A DNA stretch of 64,000 bases from assembly GCF_965218915.1 (NCBI RefSeq), contig NZ_OZ244708.1, positions 2,976,001 through 3,040,000 on the forward strand, in the 5' to 3' direction. Shown one piece after another: positions 1 to 9,096 of the stretch. Each line of letters starts with the position of its first letter. Within the stretch, counting starts at the first letter, position 1. The DNA comes from Novosphingopyxis sp965218915 (GTDB taxonomy: Bacteria > Pseudomonadota > Alphaproteobacteria > Sphingomonadales > Sphingomonadaceae). A program made the translations under genes and the position numbers. The notes beneath the pieces are model-generated. The model had not been told where the DNA came from, made no database searches, and saw nothing but the letters and a program-made list of their open reading frames with translations.

Positions 1-1
1 C

Positions 2-307
2 ATGATCGAGGACGCGGAACGCCACGGCTCGCAGCTTTACGTTGGCGACTATTCCTATCTGGAGGAGGATCAACACGACCGCGTGGTCGAATGGAGCAAG
101 CGTCTGGAGAAGATGATTGAGCAGTTTCTTGTCGACGGCGTGAAAGATGGCTCGATCGTCCGATGCGACACACAGCTGGTGGCCCAGCTGATCATCGGCA
201 TGCTGATCTGGCTCGCCAAATGGACGCCGACGATCGAGCATATGACCGTCGACCGGCTGATGGACGCGATATCGATCGCCAGTCTGAATGGACTGGAAAC
301 CAGCTGA
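2..307 (+). CDS. TetR/AcrR-type regulator, C-terminal part (cut by window edge)
   Basis: Only about 100 residues are visible and the frame is probably open beyond the left edge, so the N-terminal helix-turn-helix is not in view. The visible part is helical and resembles TetR ligand-binding domains: a WSKRLEKMIEQFL helix, then a hydrophobic helix (LVAQLIIGMLIWLAKW) of the kind that lines the pocket and dimer face. The ATG at 2 is an internal Met rather than a convincing start. It converges on the MFS transporter gene, so it may regulate the neighbouring transporter/receptor pair; that link is inference from position only. Confidence 0.6.
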   Translation: MIEDAERHGSQLYVGDYSYLEEDQHDRVVEWSKRLEKMIEQFLVDGVKDGSIVRCDTQLVAQLIIGMLIWLAKWTPTIEHMTVDRLMDAISIASLNGLETS

Positions 308-348
308 GTCAGCTCCATGAAAGCCGCCGTCTTCGGGCCAGGAAACGG

Positions 349-1851
349 TCATTGGCCTGGCTCGCCTGACCGTCTCTGCGACAGCGCCCGAACATTGTCC
401 TCGTGATCGCTGCGGCCGATCCGATAGGTCGATATGACCGCGATCATGCTCAGCCATAGCGCCAGGATGGTCGGCACATAATAGGCGCCGAGCCGCCACA
501 GCGTGTCAGGCGACACTCCCCCCTGCTGAGCGTCGGCGGGGAAGGCCGCTATCGTCAGGACGAAAGAGGCGGCCAGCAGCCCGAGTCCCAGCACGCATTT
601 CTTGACAAAAGTCACTGCCGCAAAGAACACGCCTTCAGACCGGCGACCGGTGCGCAATTCGGATTGCTCCACCAGATCGGCGATCATCGCGGAGGTCAGG
701 ATCTGGAAGCAGATGATGAGCGCGGTATCGATGGTGTTGGCGACGAACACGAACCAGAAGATGAACGGGCTGCCATTGTCCGGCAGCACGTCCAGCAGGC
801 GCAGCATGATCGGCAGCGGCGAGCCGACAAAGGCGACCAGCCCGATGATCATCGCGCCTTTTTTCTTGCCCAGTCGGCGCGAGGCAATGGGCGCGATGGC
901 GAAGCCCAGCGCGGAGGAGAGGAACACGCCGGCCACGATGATGCCGATCTGGATCGGGCTGAACCCCCAGAAATAGGTTGTGAAGTAAAAGGCCAGCGAT
1001 GCCGACAGACCGGTCGCGACGGCGCCGAGCATGGCGCCCACGAACAGCGCGACGAACGACCGGCTGGCGAGCGTCTGATACATTTCGCCGAAGATCGTGC
1101 GGATCGTCAGCTGCCGCTTCGGCGGGGCTGGCGCGAGCGCGGCGATGCGCGAATGCGTACCGCCTGCGCAAACGATGATTGCCGCCAGGATCAGCACGCC
1201 CGAGATGATCCCATAGAGCGCATAGGCATCGCGATTGAACTGACCGTTCGAAATCGTCGCCGTAACCGCCGCCGGGAAGATGACGAAGAACATCAGCACC
1301 GTCATCACGTTGCCGCCGGCCCATCCGAAGAAATAGCGGAAGCCGAGGATCGTGGAACGCTCGTCATAATCGCTGGTCAGTTCCGGCGCCAGCGCGCTTG
1401 CGGGCGTTTCGAAAAAGGTGATGCACGTCCGGATCAGGATCGACAGAAGGAGCAGGTACCAGAACAGCTGTTCCTGCGCCCAGTCCGCGGGCGGATTCCA
1501 CAGCAGGAAATAGCTGACGGCCACGGGAAGCGCGGCGCCGTACATGAACGGATGACGGCGACCCCAGCGCGAGCGCACATTGTCCGACCAATAGCCGACG
1601 ATGGGATCGCTGAAGGCGTCGAACAGCAAGGCTATGGTAACCGCCAGGCCGACCAGCCTGGAGTCGACGCCCATAACCTGGCTATAGAAGATCAGCAGAA
1701 AATAGTTGAAACCGGTTTCCGTAATGCCGGTGGCGACGGAGCCGAAACCGTAGGCGGTCTTCAACGGCAGCGAGGGCGCGCTGGCCGGGGCGACTATACC
1801 GTATGTCGCAGCCGTCACGACGGGAGCATCTGGCTGGCCGTACTGGGGCAC
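349..1851 (-). CDS. MFS transporter, GPH (glycoside-pentoside-hexuronide:cation) type
   Basis: This 500-residue inner-membrane protein has about 12 hydrophobic segments. The N-terminal half carries the GPH pattern: a first helix with TGITETGFNYFLLIFYSQV, then DAFSDPIVGYWSDNVRSRWGRRHPFM, matching the D-x-x-D-P-x-x-G...S-D...R-x-G-R-R-x-P-F signature of melibiose/xyloside-type symporters. The family moves sugars or glycosides with Na+ or H+. It lies downstream of, and on the same strand as, the TonB-dependent receptor at 1952-4492, separated by a terminator hairpin, so the pair could carry a substrate across outer and inner membranes. The substrate cannot be read from the sequence. The ATG at 1851 is used; the first 25 residues are not membrane-like and could be shorter. 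Confidence 0.85.
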   Translation of the reverse strand: MPQYGQPDAPVVTAATYGIVAPASAPSLPLKTAYGFGSVATGITETGFNYFLLIFYSQVMGVDSRLVGLAVTIALLFDAFSDPIVGYWSDNVRSRWGRRHPFMYGAALPVAVSYFLLWNPPADWAQEQLFWYLLLLSILIRTCITFFETPASALAPELTSDYDERSTILGFRYFFGWAGGNVMTVLMFFVIFPAAVTATISNGQFNRDAYALYGIISGVLILAAIIVCAGGTHSRIAALAPAPPKRQLTIRTIFGEMYQTLASRSFVALFVGAMLGAVATGLSASLAFYFTTYFWGFSPIQIGIIVAGVFLSSALGFAIAPIASRRLGKKKGAMIIGLVAFVGSPLPIMLRLLDVLPDNGSPFIFWFVFVANTIDTALIICFQILTSAMIADLVEQSELRTGRRSEGVFFAAVTFVKKCVLGLGLLAASFVLTIAAFPADAQQGGVSPDTLWRLGAYYVPTILALWLSMIAVISTYRIGRSDHEDNVRALSQRRSGEPGQ

Positions 1852-1890
1852 CGATAACCCTTCCGCTAGATGGCTAGGCTGTTAATCCAG

Positions 1891-1928
1891 AAAAATTGGC
1901 AGGCGGCCGTGCATACCCGCCGCCTGCC
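1891..1928 (-). terminator. Rho-independent terminator after the TonB-dependent receptor
   Basis: Read on the minus strand, GGCAGGCGGC pairs with GCCGCCTGCC across an 11-base loop. It is followed by AA and a run of five T (1891-1895). It begins about 24 bases past the stop of the receptor gene and should insulate it from the MFS gene. Confidence 0.85.
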
Positions 1929-1951
1929 CAGGAGAGGCCGGAGAGGCCATT

Positions 1952-4492
1952 TCAGAATTTGAACCGGATCGTTCCGCCATAGGTACGCGGCGTGTTGGTA
2001 TAGCCGAAGACGCTGCCGGCCTGTCCGACGCCGTCGAAAATGGCGGTCAGATAGCGATCATCGGTCAGATTGCGGACATAGGCGGACAGCTCGAGGCCGT
2101 TTGCCAGCTGCAGATTCGCCGAAAGGTTGATCTCGTTGACCTCTCGCCTGAACTGCCGACCCACCGCGATCGCCGCATCGAAATTCGGAACGCCGCCCAC
2201 GCTGGTGATGAAGCCCGGCAATCCCTGAGCCACCTGCGTCTGGCTTTCATATTGGTAATCCCCGCGCAGAATGAGCGTGGAGGCACCAATCTCCTGCGTA
2301 AAGGTTGCGCCCAATGACATGGAAATCGGCGAGACCCCGGCAACTCTCTGTCCGGAAATATCGCCCACCGCGGAATTCTGGAACGAATCGAATTTGGCAT
2401 CCAGATAGGTCACCGCGAGGAATATGGTCAGCGGATCGACCGGGGTGACGGTGCCGTCGAATTCGAAGCCCTTGGTCGACTGAGTACCGGCATTGCTGAG
2501 CACGAAACCGGTCCCGGTGAACACATTGCCCTGGAAGCCGTCGATCGTCTGGTCGAACAGCGCGAGATTGTAGGTAACCCGCGGGAAACTGCCCTTGATG
2601 CCGATCTCGTAGACTTCCGATTGCTCGGGGCCGGCAAAGCGCGTGCCGGTCGTGAGATTGGGCACGGCCAGGCCGGCATCGCGGATCGGCGAGGACGCAG
2701 GGGCGGGCACGGCGGCGGGCGAACCGGGAATGAAATCCGACGCGAACGGCCGCGAATCGCGCGACAGGTTGAACGAGCTCGCCTTGAAGCCCGTCGCGTA
2801 GGTCGCGTAGACATTGACGTTGCCGTTGACCTCATAAGCCGCGCGCAAGGTGTACGACAGGTCGTCGTCATTGGTCCGCCCATCTTCCACCGCATTGGGG
2901 AACTGAAGGAAGGGCGGCAGGAACTGGAGCGCGCGGAGACCCAGCAGGGGGTTGACCGCCGGATTGTTGGCGAACTGCGGCGGCACGCCGATCGCCACGC
3001 CAAGCCTTACCAGGTCGAGCGCCGAGAATGCGTCGGTGGTGACGACGTTGGAAGCCACCTCTTTCTTGTCGTTCGTATAGTTGAGGCCGGCGGTCAGCGT
3101 GAGGCGGTCGGTCACTTCGAGATCGGCGCTGCCGAAGATCGAATAGGAGTCGTTCGAATAGTCGAATTCGTCGAACGTACCCTGGCCCGCCTGGCTGAAG
3201 GTGGTTCCGACGGGAAGCCCCAATATGGTTTCCACGGTCGCGAGCGCGCCGCCGCTCAGAAGATTGAAATAGGGACGCGCACCGTTGCCGAACACGACGT
3301 CGTTCTGCGCATTGATGTTTTCGTGAAAATAGAAGCCGCCGACCAGGAAATTGAAGGGGCCGTCCAGATCCGACGCGATGCGCACTTCCTGCGTGAACGT
3401 ATCGATATCGGTGGCGATGTTGTTGGTGATTAGATCGACCGATGTGAAATCGCCATCGTCGAACGATTTGGCCCTGAGTTCGCGATAGGCCGAGATCGAC
3501 GTCAGGGTGAACGCTCCGATGTCGAAATCGATCTGGCCCGATCCGCCGTAATTCTCGATTTCGTTCCGCGGCACGCGGCTCAGCAGGATGCGATCATCGA
3601 AAGGCATTCCAGGAATGAGCGCCTGGCCGCCGGCCAGCGCGTTCAGCGCCGGAGCCGTCGGGCCGGCAAGCAGATTGAATCCTGCGCAGCACAGATCGTC
3701 GATCTTGCTGTAATCCCCGATCAGGCGGATGCGCAAAGCGTCGCTGGGCTCGATGAGGAGTTGCCCGCGAGCGTTCCAGCGATCCTTGTCGTTGATCCGT
3801 TCGTCCAGGTTCGTGACGTCGACATAACCATCGCGCCGGTTGATGCCGCCCGAGAGACTGAACGCGATCGAGTCCGTGATCGGCCCGGTGATGTCGGCTT
3901 TGGCGACGATGGTGTCGTAATTGCCGTAGGTGAACGACGCCGATCCGCCGAACTTGAACTGCGGCTCCTGCGTGATGATGCTGATAACACCGGCCGAGGC
4001 ATTCTTGCCGAACAGCGTCGATTGGGGGCCGCGGAGCACTTCGATGCGCTGCACATTGGGAAGGTCGGCGATCTGCGCCGCGGACCGCGAGCGATACACG
4101 CCATCGATGAACACGCCGACCGAGGGTTCGATCCCCGGATTATTGGCCCCGTTGCCGAAGCCGCGAACCGTGAACGTGGTGGCCGAGGCGTTCTGGTTGG
4201 TGTTGACGCGCAGCGACGGAACGACCGACTGGAGATCGGTCAGATCGCGGATCTGCGCCTGCTCGATCGTGTCTTCGTCGACCACGGAAACGGCGATTGG
4301 CGTCTCGGCAAGCGTGGTTTCGCGCTTCGTCGCCGTCACGACGATGGTGTTGCCATTTTGTGCTTGGTCGTCGTCGTCGAACACGCCCGTGTCGTCACCG
4401 GAAATCTGCTCTTCGGTATTTTGTGCCGCCGCAGCGGTGGAAACGGCCAGAGCCCCAAAACCGGCGGCGCAAAGGAATGCGGTCTTCCTCAT
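1952..4492 (-). CDS. TonB-dependent outer-membrane receptor
   Basis: The protein has 846 residues. A signal peptide (MRKTAFLCAAGF...AAAAQ) is followed by a TonB-box-like NTIVVTATKR near residues 50-60. The plug domain ends with the usual IEVLRGPQSTLFGKNASAG block, then a long beta-barrel closes with the C-terminal aromatic YGGTIRFKF. The start at 4492 is preferred because GGGAGAG lies 6 bases upstream and the signal peptide begins there; an upstream in-frame codon at 4549 lacks this support. Receptors of this type import siderophores, glycans or other large ligands with TonB/ExbBD energy. The ligand is unknown; the adjacent GPH transporter makes a saccharide plausible. A palindrome about 65-85 bases upstream of the start may be an operator. 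Confidence 0.92.
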   Translation of the reverse strand: MRKTAFLCAAGFGALAVSTAAAAQNTEEQISGDDTGVFDDDDQAQNGNTIVVTATKRETTLAETPIAVSVVDEDTIEQAQIRDLTDLQSVVPSLRVNTNQNASATTFTVRGFGNGANNPGIEPSVGVFIDGVYRSRSAAQIADLPNVQRIEVLRGPQSTLFGKNASAGVISIITQEPQFKFGGSASFTYGNYDTIVAKADITGPITDSIAFSLSGGINRRDGYVDVTNLDERINDKDRWNARGQLLIEPSDALRIRLIGDYSKIDDLCCAGFNLLAGPTAPALNALAGGQALIPGMPFDDRILLSRVPRNEIENYGGSGQIDFDIGAFTLTSISAYRELRAKSFDDGDFTSVDLITNNIATDIDTFTQEVRIASDLDGPFNFLVGGFYFHENINAQNDVVFGNGARPYFNLLSGGALATVETILGLPVGTTFSQAGQGTFDEFDYSNDSYSIFGSADLEVTDRLTLTAGLNYTNDKKEVASNVVTTDAFSALDLVRLGVAIGVPPQFANNPAVNPLLGLRALQFLPPFLQFPNAVEDGRTNDDDLSYTLRAAYEVNGNVNVYATYATGFKASSFNLSRDSRPFASDFIPGSPAAVPAPASSPIRDAGLAVPNLTTGTRFAGPEQSEVYEIGIKGSFPRVTYNLALFDQTIDGFQGNVFTGTGFVLSNAGTQSTKGFEFDGTVTPVDPLTIFLAVTYLDAKFDSFQNSAVGDISGQRVAGVSPISMSLGATFTQEIGASTLILRGDYQYESQTQVAQGLPGFITSVGGVPNFDAAIAVGRQFRREVNEINLSANLQLANGLELSAYVRNLTDDRYLTAIFDGVGQAGSVFGYTNTPRTYGGTIRFKF

Positions 4493-4556
4493 GATCAACT
4501 CTCCCATGGTCCGGCACCTTTCGACGATGCTCGCAAAATTCGATGACACATGGCGC

Positions 4557-4576
4557 TTTCTAGCACAAGCTAGAAA
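4557..4576. promoter_or_regulatory. Perfect dyad, candidate operator upstream of the TonB receptor gene
   Basis: TTTCTAGC-ACAA-GCTAGAAA is an 8-base perfect inverted repeat with a 4-base centre. It lies in the 260-base divergent region between the receptor gene (start 4492) and the STAS-like gene (4753). Size and position suit a repressor or activator site. The cognate regulator is not identified; the TetR gene at the window edge is one possibility. Confidence 0.45.
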
Positions 4577-4752
4577 TTTAGCGGCAATTGGAATATTCTG
4601 GTATTGCTCGATTCATATGGGGTCCAAGGGCGTCTTCTCGTCAAACGAATTTTCGATGCAAAGACCGTTATGTCACCAAATGACCAATGATTTTGCAATC
4701 CTATGGCTCGCCCTGAAGCAAAAACTTTTTTGCAAGGGTGCATCGGCTTTGA

Positions 4753-5187
4753 ATGAAGAAAGTATCAAGAATGCACGTTATCGCAGACGAAGCAAATTTC
4801 ACCATCGCTATGGAACCTGAGAAAAGGCTGTTGCGAATCTCCATACGCGGTTATTGGGACGAAACGATCGTTAATGCCTATGACGACAAGATTCGCGAAG
4901 CAGGCGCCCTGATGGTATCGGCGGGCTGCCCACGCAATCGTATCCTCACACTAGTCGATGCGCGCGGTGCCAATGTCCAATCTCAGGAGCTGCTTGAAGA
5001 ATATAGAAAGCGTTTCAATCAAGCCGATCGCCAACCAGAACGCTCGGCAACCGTTGTGTCCAGCGTTTTGTTCAAACTGCAGGTCGAACGGGTTGCGCTG
5101 CCCAATCAACGTATTTTTCAAGACTTGGACGGGGCACTGGAATGGCTTTTGACCGATGCGGCCGATATGGACACCGTGCTGTCGTGA
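4753..5187 (+). CDS. STAS/SpoIIAA-like domain protein, unknown role
   Basis: This is a 144-residue soluble protein; translation may begin at 4753 or at the Met six codons later (MHVIADEANF). It has alternating short strands and helices: FTIAMEPEKRLLRISIRGYW, a helix DETIVNAYDDKIREAG, a strand ILTLVDARGANVQ, and a C-terminal helix DGALEWLL. This is the general plan of SpoIIAA-like/STAS proteins. No catalytic motif or signal peptide is seen. It stands alone between the TonB receptor (divergent) and the two-component operon (convergent). Family assignment is by fold impression only. Confidence 0.55.
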   Translation: MKKVSRMHVIADEANFTIAMEPEKRLLRISIRGYWDETIVNAYDDKIREAGALMVSAGCPRNRILTLVDARGANVQSQELLEEYRKRFNQADRQPERSATVVSSVLFKLQVERVALPNQRIFQDLDGALEWLLTDAADMDTVLS

Positions 5188-5290
5188 ACAGCGACCCGCA
5201 GCTTTCGGCAGTGCCCCACACTTCATGATCGGCCTGGATTGGGACACGCGGCTACCGCTTGAGGTCATGCCGCAAGCGATTTAAAGGACC

Positions 5291-6379
5291 CTAGTCCCCA
5301 TGGTCGCGCTGGCTCACTTTGACGGGTGTATCCCTGGAATTCAAGCCGATCATGATCGACGCCCTCGTGCCGGAGCACTTGGCCGCAGGCTCCAGCATAT
5401 TGTACCGAATGTCAGCCTTGTGCGTGCGCGCAAGCGCTTCGATCAGCCGGGTGCCAAGGCCCGTACCGCGAACCGAGCCGTCATCCGGCATTCCGCATCC
5501 GTCATCCTCGACAACCAGTTCCAGCGACGTTTCGCCGACTTGACGAAGCGTGATGCGAACCTCGCCATCTTCATCTTCGCCATAGGCATATTTGCACGCA
5601 TTGCTCACCCACTCATTGGCGATCATGCCGAGGGTCACCGCTTTGTCCGTGCTAAGCTTGATGGGATCGACCGACGCCGATACGCGCCGCCGGGCGACGC
5701 TGGTCGACCAGGTCGTGCACAAGTCTTCCGCCAGCCCCCCGAGATAATCGTCCATGGCCACGAACTCCACGTCGTCCGTCGTATAAAGTCGGCGATTAAC
5801 CTGCGCGATCGTGGCGATACGCTGCTGAGTTTTCTGCAATGCTTCGCGGGCATGGGCGTCGGCAACCGTTTGAGACTGCAGGGCGATGAACGACATCGCC
5901 ATTTGCAGATTGTTCGCAACACGGTGGTTGACCTCCTTCAACAACGCTTCCAGCCTAGCATTGCTGGCGTGAAGCTCGGCTTCGGCGACTTCGCGATCGC
6001 GGCGAAGCTGCGCGCGATCCAGCACCTGTTCAAAGGTGCTGGCGAGCAGATTGAAAAAATCCTCGCCGACAGATTTCACGACATAATCGTCGGCACCCGA
6101 TTTCAACGCCGCGACGGCGATACGGCTTTCTTCTGATCCGGTGACATAGACGATCGGCGGACCATCGCGCAGGGCGCGTAGCGCTTCGAGAGTGGCGAGC
6201 CCGTTCTGCCCAGGCATGTAATGATCGACCGCGATCAGATTGAAACGGGCCGCCCGCGCCATGGCAACGCCCTCACCGCCGCTCGCCGCTAGGCTGACTT
6301 CGAATCCCTTGCGTGCGAGTGCACGCGAAACGAGGCGCCGAATGCCTTCGTCATCATCGATGTAGAGAATGTGCGGCAG
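5291..6379 (-). CDS. Receiver-HisKA_2 histidine kinase (start codon abnormal)
   Basis: The encoded protein is a receiver domain followed by a HisKA_2 dimerisation domain (EVNHRVANNLQ, phospho-accepting His about residue 152) and an HATPase domain (N-box EWVSNACKYAYG, G-box DDGCGM, then GTGLGTRL). The receiver has an acidic pocket (YIDDDEG, residues 5-11), phospho-acceptor Asp in VDHYMPG (about 52) and Lys in VVKS (about 102). It is the third gene of the operon. The ATG that overlaps the stop of the previous gene (ATGA at 6391-6388) is in frame but reads Met-Arg-TAA, so a stop lies at codon 3. The frame is open from 6382, and only CTG at 6379 precedes the receiver core. An internal ATG at 6262 would delete the first strand and acidic pocket. 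I annotate from the CTG; the N-terminus is uncertain. Confidence 0.8.
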   Translation of the reverse strand: MPHILYIDDDEGIRRLVSRALARKGFEVSLAASGGEGVAMARAARFNLIAVDHYMPGQNGLATLEALRALRDGPPIVYVTGSEESRIAVAALKSGADDYVVKSVGEDFFNLLASTFEQVLDRAQLRRDREVAEAELHASNARLEALLKEVNHRVANNLQMAMSFIALQSQTVADAHAREALQKTQQRIATIAQVNRRLYTTDDVEFVAMDDYLGGLAEDLCTTWSTSVARRRVSASVDPIKLSTDKAVTLGMIANEWVSNACKYAYGEDEDGEVRITLRQVGETSLELVVEDDGCGMPDDGSVRGTGLGTRLIEALARTHKADIRYNMLEPAAKCSGTRASIMIGLNSRDTPVKVSQRDHGD

Positions 6380-6387
6380 TGTTTATC

Positions 6388-6834
6388 TCATGCCGGATCA
6401 GGCGCTGGCACTTGGATGACCGAAAGGAACAGGCCGAGCTGACGAATAGCGTCGGCAAAATTCTCATAGTTCACCGGCTTGGTGATGTAGACATTGCAGC
6501 CCAGGTCATAACAGCGCTGAATTTCCACCTTGTCGTCGGTCGTCGTCAGCACGACGACAGGCGTTCGCCGCAATGCGCTGTTCTCAGCCTTGATTTTTAC
6601 GAGAATGTCGGTGCCGCTCATGTCGGGCAGGTTGAGATCGAGCAGGATCATCGCCGGGCCATTGCGAGATGGGCCGTCAGCGTTCTCGTATAAAAAGTCC
6701 AGCGCCGATGTGCCATCCACGAAATGATGAATGGTATTGGATATGCCGGCGCGGCGGATGTTCTTCTCGATCAGACGGGCGTGCCCCTCATCATCCTCGA
6801 TCATCACGATATTTACCGGCTGATGATCAGGCAT
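6388..6834 (-). CDS. Single-domain response regulator, Rcp1-like
   Basis: This 148-residue stand-alone receiver has the acidic pair in IEDDEGHARLIEKNIRRAG, phospho-acceptor Asp in ILLDLNLPDMSG and Lys in ITKPVNYENF. The slightly long loops are typical of Rcp1/phytochrome-partner receivers. There is no output domain, so it probably relays phosphate or binds a partner protein. The ATG at 6834 is preferred over the in-frame GTG at 6846 because GGAGAAG lies just upstream. It overlaps the 3' end of the CHASE3 kinase gene by 8 bases, implying coupled translation, and its own stop overlaps an ATGA at the next gene. Confidence 0.9.
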   Translation of the reverse strand: MPDHQPVNIVMIEDDEGHARLIEKNIRRAGISNTIHHFVDGTSALDFLYENADGPSRNGPAMILLDLNLPDMSGTDILVKIKAENSALRRTPVVVLTTTDDKVEIQRCYDLGCNVYITKPVNYENFADAIRQLGLFLSVIQVPAPDPA

Positions 6835-8329
6835 TTTCTTCTCCACTCGTCCACTGGATCGGCAAATTAAGGCAAAAGGTGGAGCCTTCGTTCACCGCAG
6901 ATCGGACCTCGATAAATCCACCGAGGCGATAAGCGAGCGCGCGGGCGTGCGCAAGTCCGATGCCTTCGCCAGGTTGATCCTGGACGCCCGAACGCCGGAA
7001 CAGATCGAAGACGCGTTCATGATCGCGAGGATCGATCCCCCGACCGTTATCGGCAACCGCGACGATTGCGCGGCCCTGATCGGTGCGACCGGTTACGCCG
7101 ATAACGCCCGAGCGTCCGGGCTGGAGGTATTTGAGGGCGTTTTCGATCAGATTGGAAAGGATTTGCTCGACCGCGAGGCGATCGTTGACAATCGCGGGAA
7201 GCGGCTCGACGGTTAGCGTCGTGCCGCTCTCCTGCACCCTATGCTCGAGGCTGTCGGCAATGCCTTGCGCCAGCGCGGTGAGATCGAGCGTTTCAGGCGT
7301 CAATGTCCGACGGCCCTGCCGCGAAAGGTTGAGGATCGCATTGATCAGCCGATCCATCTTCTGGGTGGAACTGCGGATAAAGCCGATCGCCTCGGGCAGA
7401 TCTTCTTCGACCGCGAACCGCGTCGCGCTATCGGGCGCTTGCCATCCCTCCGCGTCGCTCCTCTCCACATAGTTCGCGATCGCCTTGCGCGCAGTCTCGA
7501 GTTCGGCGGTAAAGCCCATAACGTTGACGAGCGGCGAGCGAAGATCGTGAGAAACGATGTAGGCGAAGCGCTGGATCTCGCCATTGGCGCGCTGCAGTTC
7601 GGCGGTTCGGACATCGACCAAGCCTTCCAAATTCTCGTTCAGGCGCCGCAGTTCCTCGCGCGATTCCCTGAGTTCGATTAGATTTTTGCCCACAAGATAT
7701 AATGTGCCAACCGCCACCAGCAGGATCAGCAGGCCGGTCGCAATCAGCGTTGCGCCGAACAGGGCCTGCGTTCGCTGCTGGCGTGCCTCGCGCGCGCGCA
7801 GCAGCCCCAGCTCCTCGTCCAGCATTTCGCCGACCACGGCGCGCACGGCGCGGATGTTTCCCAGCACAGCATCACCCGTCAAATTGGCAATCATTCGTTG
7901 CCGCGCCGCGCCGCTCAGCGCCACCGATTGACCATGGTTCCTCTGGTAGGCGGCGAGCAGAGCCCGCAGCCGCGCCACCCGCGCGCGCTGACTGTCGTTG
8001 TCCGCGATAAGCGCGTCGAGCTCGTTCAGCCGGATTTGTGCGTTTCGGTTCGCTTCGTCCATAAGCGATGTGAAAGAGGGGTTGCCGGTGAGAAGAACGC
8101 CTCGCCGCGCGGTTTCCATCCGCTCACTGGCGCTGGCAAAGGCGCCAAGGCTCGCTTCCACGGCAAGCGTATGCGCCACGCTTTCGGCATTTTGCTCGTT
8201 CTGCCGCTGAATCCAGAACGTGGCCACCGCCGCGCACAGCAAGGCCACGAAGCCAAGCGATAGCATCAGAATGATCAGGCGGCTTGCGCGCGCGTCGCGG
8301 CCGAGCGACGTCATCGTTACGGGTTGCAT
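6827..8329 (-). CDS. CHASE3-domain sensor histidine kinase
   Basis: The protein has about 500 residues: one membrane helix (about 18-40), a periplasmic CHASE3-like helical region (about 45-185, with METARRGVLLTGNPSF characteristic of CHASE3), a second membrane helix (about 193-213), a short coiled linker, HisKA with SHDLRSPLVNVMGF (His about 261), then HATPase with N-box LIENALKY, DNGRGI and GEGIGLAHA. This architecture resembles cyanobacterial-type kinases paired with Rcp1 receivers, and the next gene encodes one. Start at 8329 is chosen because GGAG lies about 10 bases upstream; an in-frame ATG at 8404 would add 25 non-membrane residues. It heads a three-gene minus-strand operon. The signal sensed is unknown. 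Confidence 0.88.
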   Translation of the reverse strand: MQPVTMTSLGRDARASRLIILMLSLGFVALLCAAVATFWIQRQNEQNAESVAHTLAVEASLGAFASASERMETARRGVLLTGNPSFTSLMDEANRNAQIRLNELDALIADNDSQRARVARLRALLAAYQRNHGQSVALSGAARQRMIANLTGDAVLGNIRAVRAVVGEMLDEELGLLRAREARQQRTQALFGATLIATGLLILLVAVGTLYLVGKNLIELRESREELRRLNENLEGLVDVRTAELQRANGEIQRFAYIVSHDLRSPLVNVMGFTAELETARKAIANYVERSDAEGWQAPDSATRFAVEEDLPEAIGFIRSSTQKMDRLINAILNLSRQGRRTLTPETLDLTALAQGIADSLEHRVQESGTTLTVEPLPAIVNDRLAVEQILSNLIENALKYLQPGRSGVIGVTGRTDQGRAIVAVADNGRGIDPRDHERVFDLFRRSGVQDQPGEGIGLAHARALAYRLGGFIEVRSAVNEGSTFCLNLPIQWTSGEENA

Positions 8330-8497
8330 TCGGTTCAACTCCAGAAGAGATGCGCCCTCATGCCGCTCGGTCGGCAGCGACGCAAGATTCGCAGCTCCAG
8401 GCATCGTAGCGGGACTTCACGGCAGGGCCATCAATCCAGTCTGGATTAGCCACGCATCGCCGCCGCTTGACAATTGGATCGCAAAGGAATGGATTCT

Positions 8498-9055
8498 GTG
8501 GCCATGGCGCGCCTGATCCTGTTCAACAAGCCCTATGGGGTGCTCTCCCAATTTACCGATCGCGTCACCGAAACCGCCCGTCAAACCTTGTCGGCTTTTA
8601 TCGATGTACCGACGATATACCCAGCTGGCCGGCTTGACCGCGACAGCGAGGGATTGCTCCTGCTTTGCGATGACGGGAAGCTGCAGGCGCGTATCGCCGA
8701 TCCGCACTTCAAGCTGCCCAAGACATATTGGGTTCAGATCGAGGGAGAGCCCGAAGAAACCAGCTTGGACCGACTGCGCGATGGCGTCCGCCTCAAGGAT
8801 GGCTTGACCCGGCCCGCATTGGTCAAGCGCATACCGGCTCCGGACATCTGGCCGCGCGACCCACCGATTCGGGTCCGCAAAAGCGTGCCGGACAATTGGC
8901 TGGAACTGACGATCCGGGAGGGGAAAAATCGGCAGGTGCGCAGGATGACGGCGGCGGTCGGCCATCCCACGCTTCGGCTGGTGCGATGGTCGATCGGCGA
9001 CTGGACGGTTCAAGGCCTGGCCCCCGGACAATGGGCGGAAAATTCCTTGCCCTAG
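8498..9055 (+). CDS. rluE: 23S rRNA pseudouridine synthase, RluE-like
   Basis: A roughly 185-residue RsuA/RluB/E/F-family protein without the S4 domain, as in RluE, which isomerises U2457 of 23S rRNA. Visible motifs are LILFNKPYGVLSQFTD at the N-terminus, the catalytic block PAGRLDRDSEGLLLL with the nucleophilic Asp, KTYWVQIEGEP, and the family signature EGKNRQVRRMTAAVGHPTLRLVR near the C-terminus. GTG at 8498 has GGA at a good distance; ATG codons at 8489 and 8504 are possible alternatives. It is divergent from the CHASE3 kinase operon and converges on roxA with a 41-base gap. Confidence 0.88.
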   Translation: MAMARLILFNKPYGVLSQFTDRVTETARQTLSAFIDVPTIYPAGRLDRDSEGLLLLCDDGKLQARIADPHFKLPKTYWVQIEGEPEETSLDRLRDGVRLKDGLTRPALVKRIPAPDIWPRDPPIRVRKSVPDNWLELTIREGKNRQVRRMTAAVGHPTLRLVRWSIGDWTVQGLAPGQWAENSLP

Positions 9056-9096
9056 TTGCGTTGGTCGAGCCCCTAGACAGAGGCCGGCCGATACGC

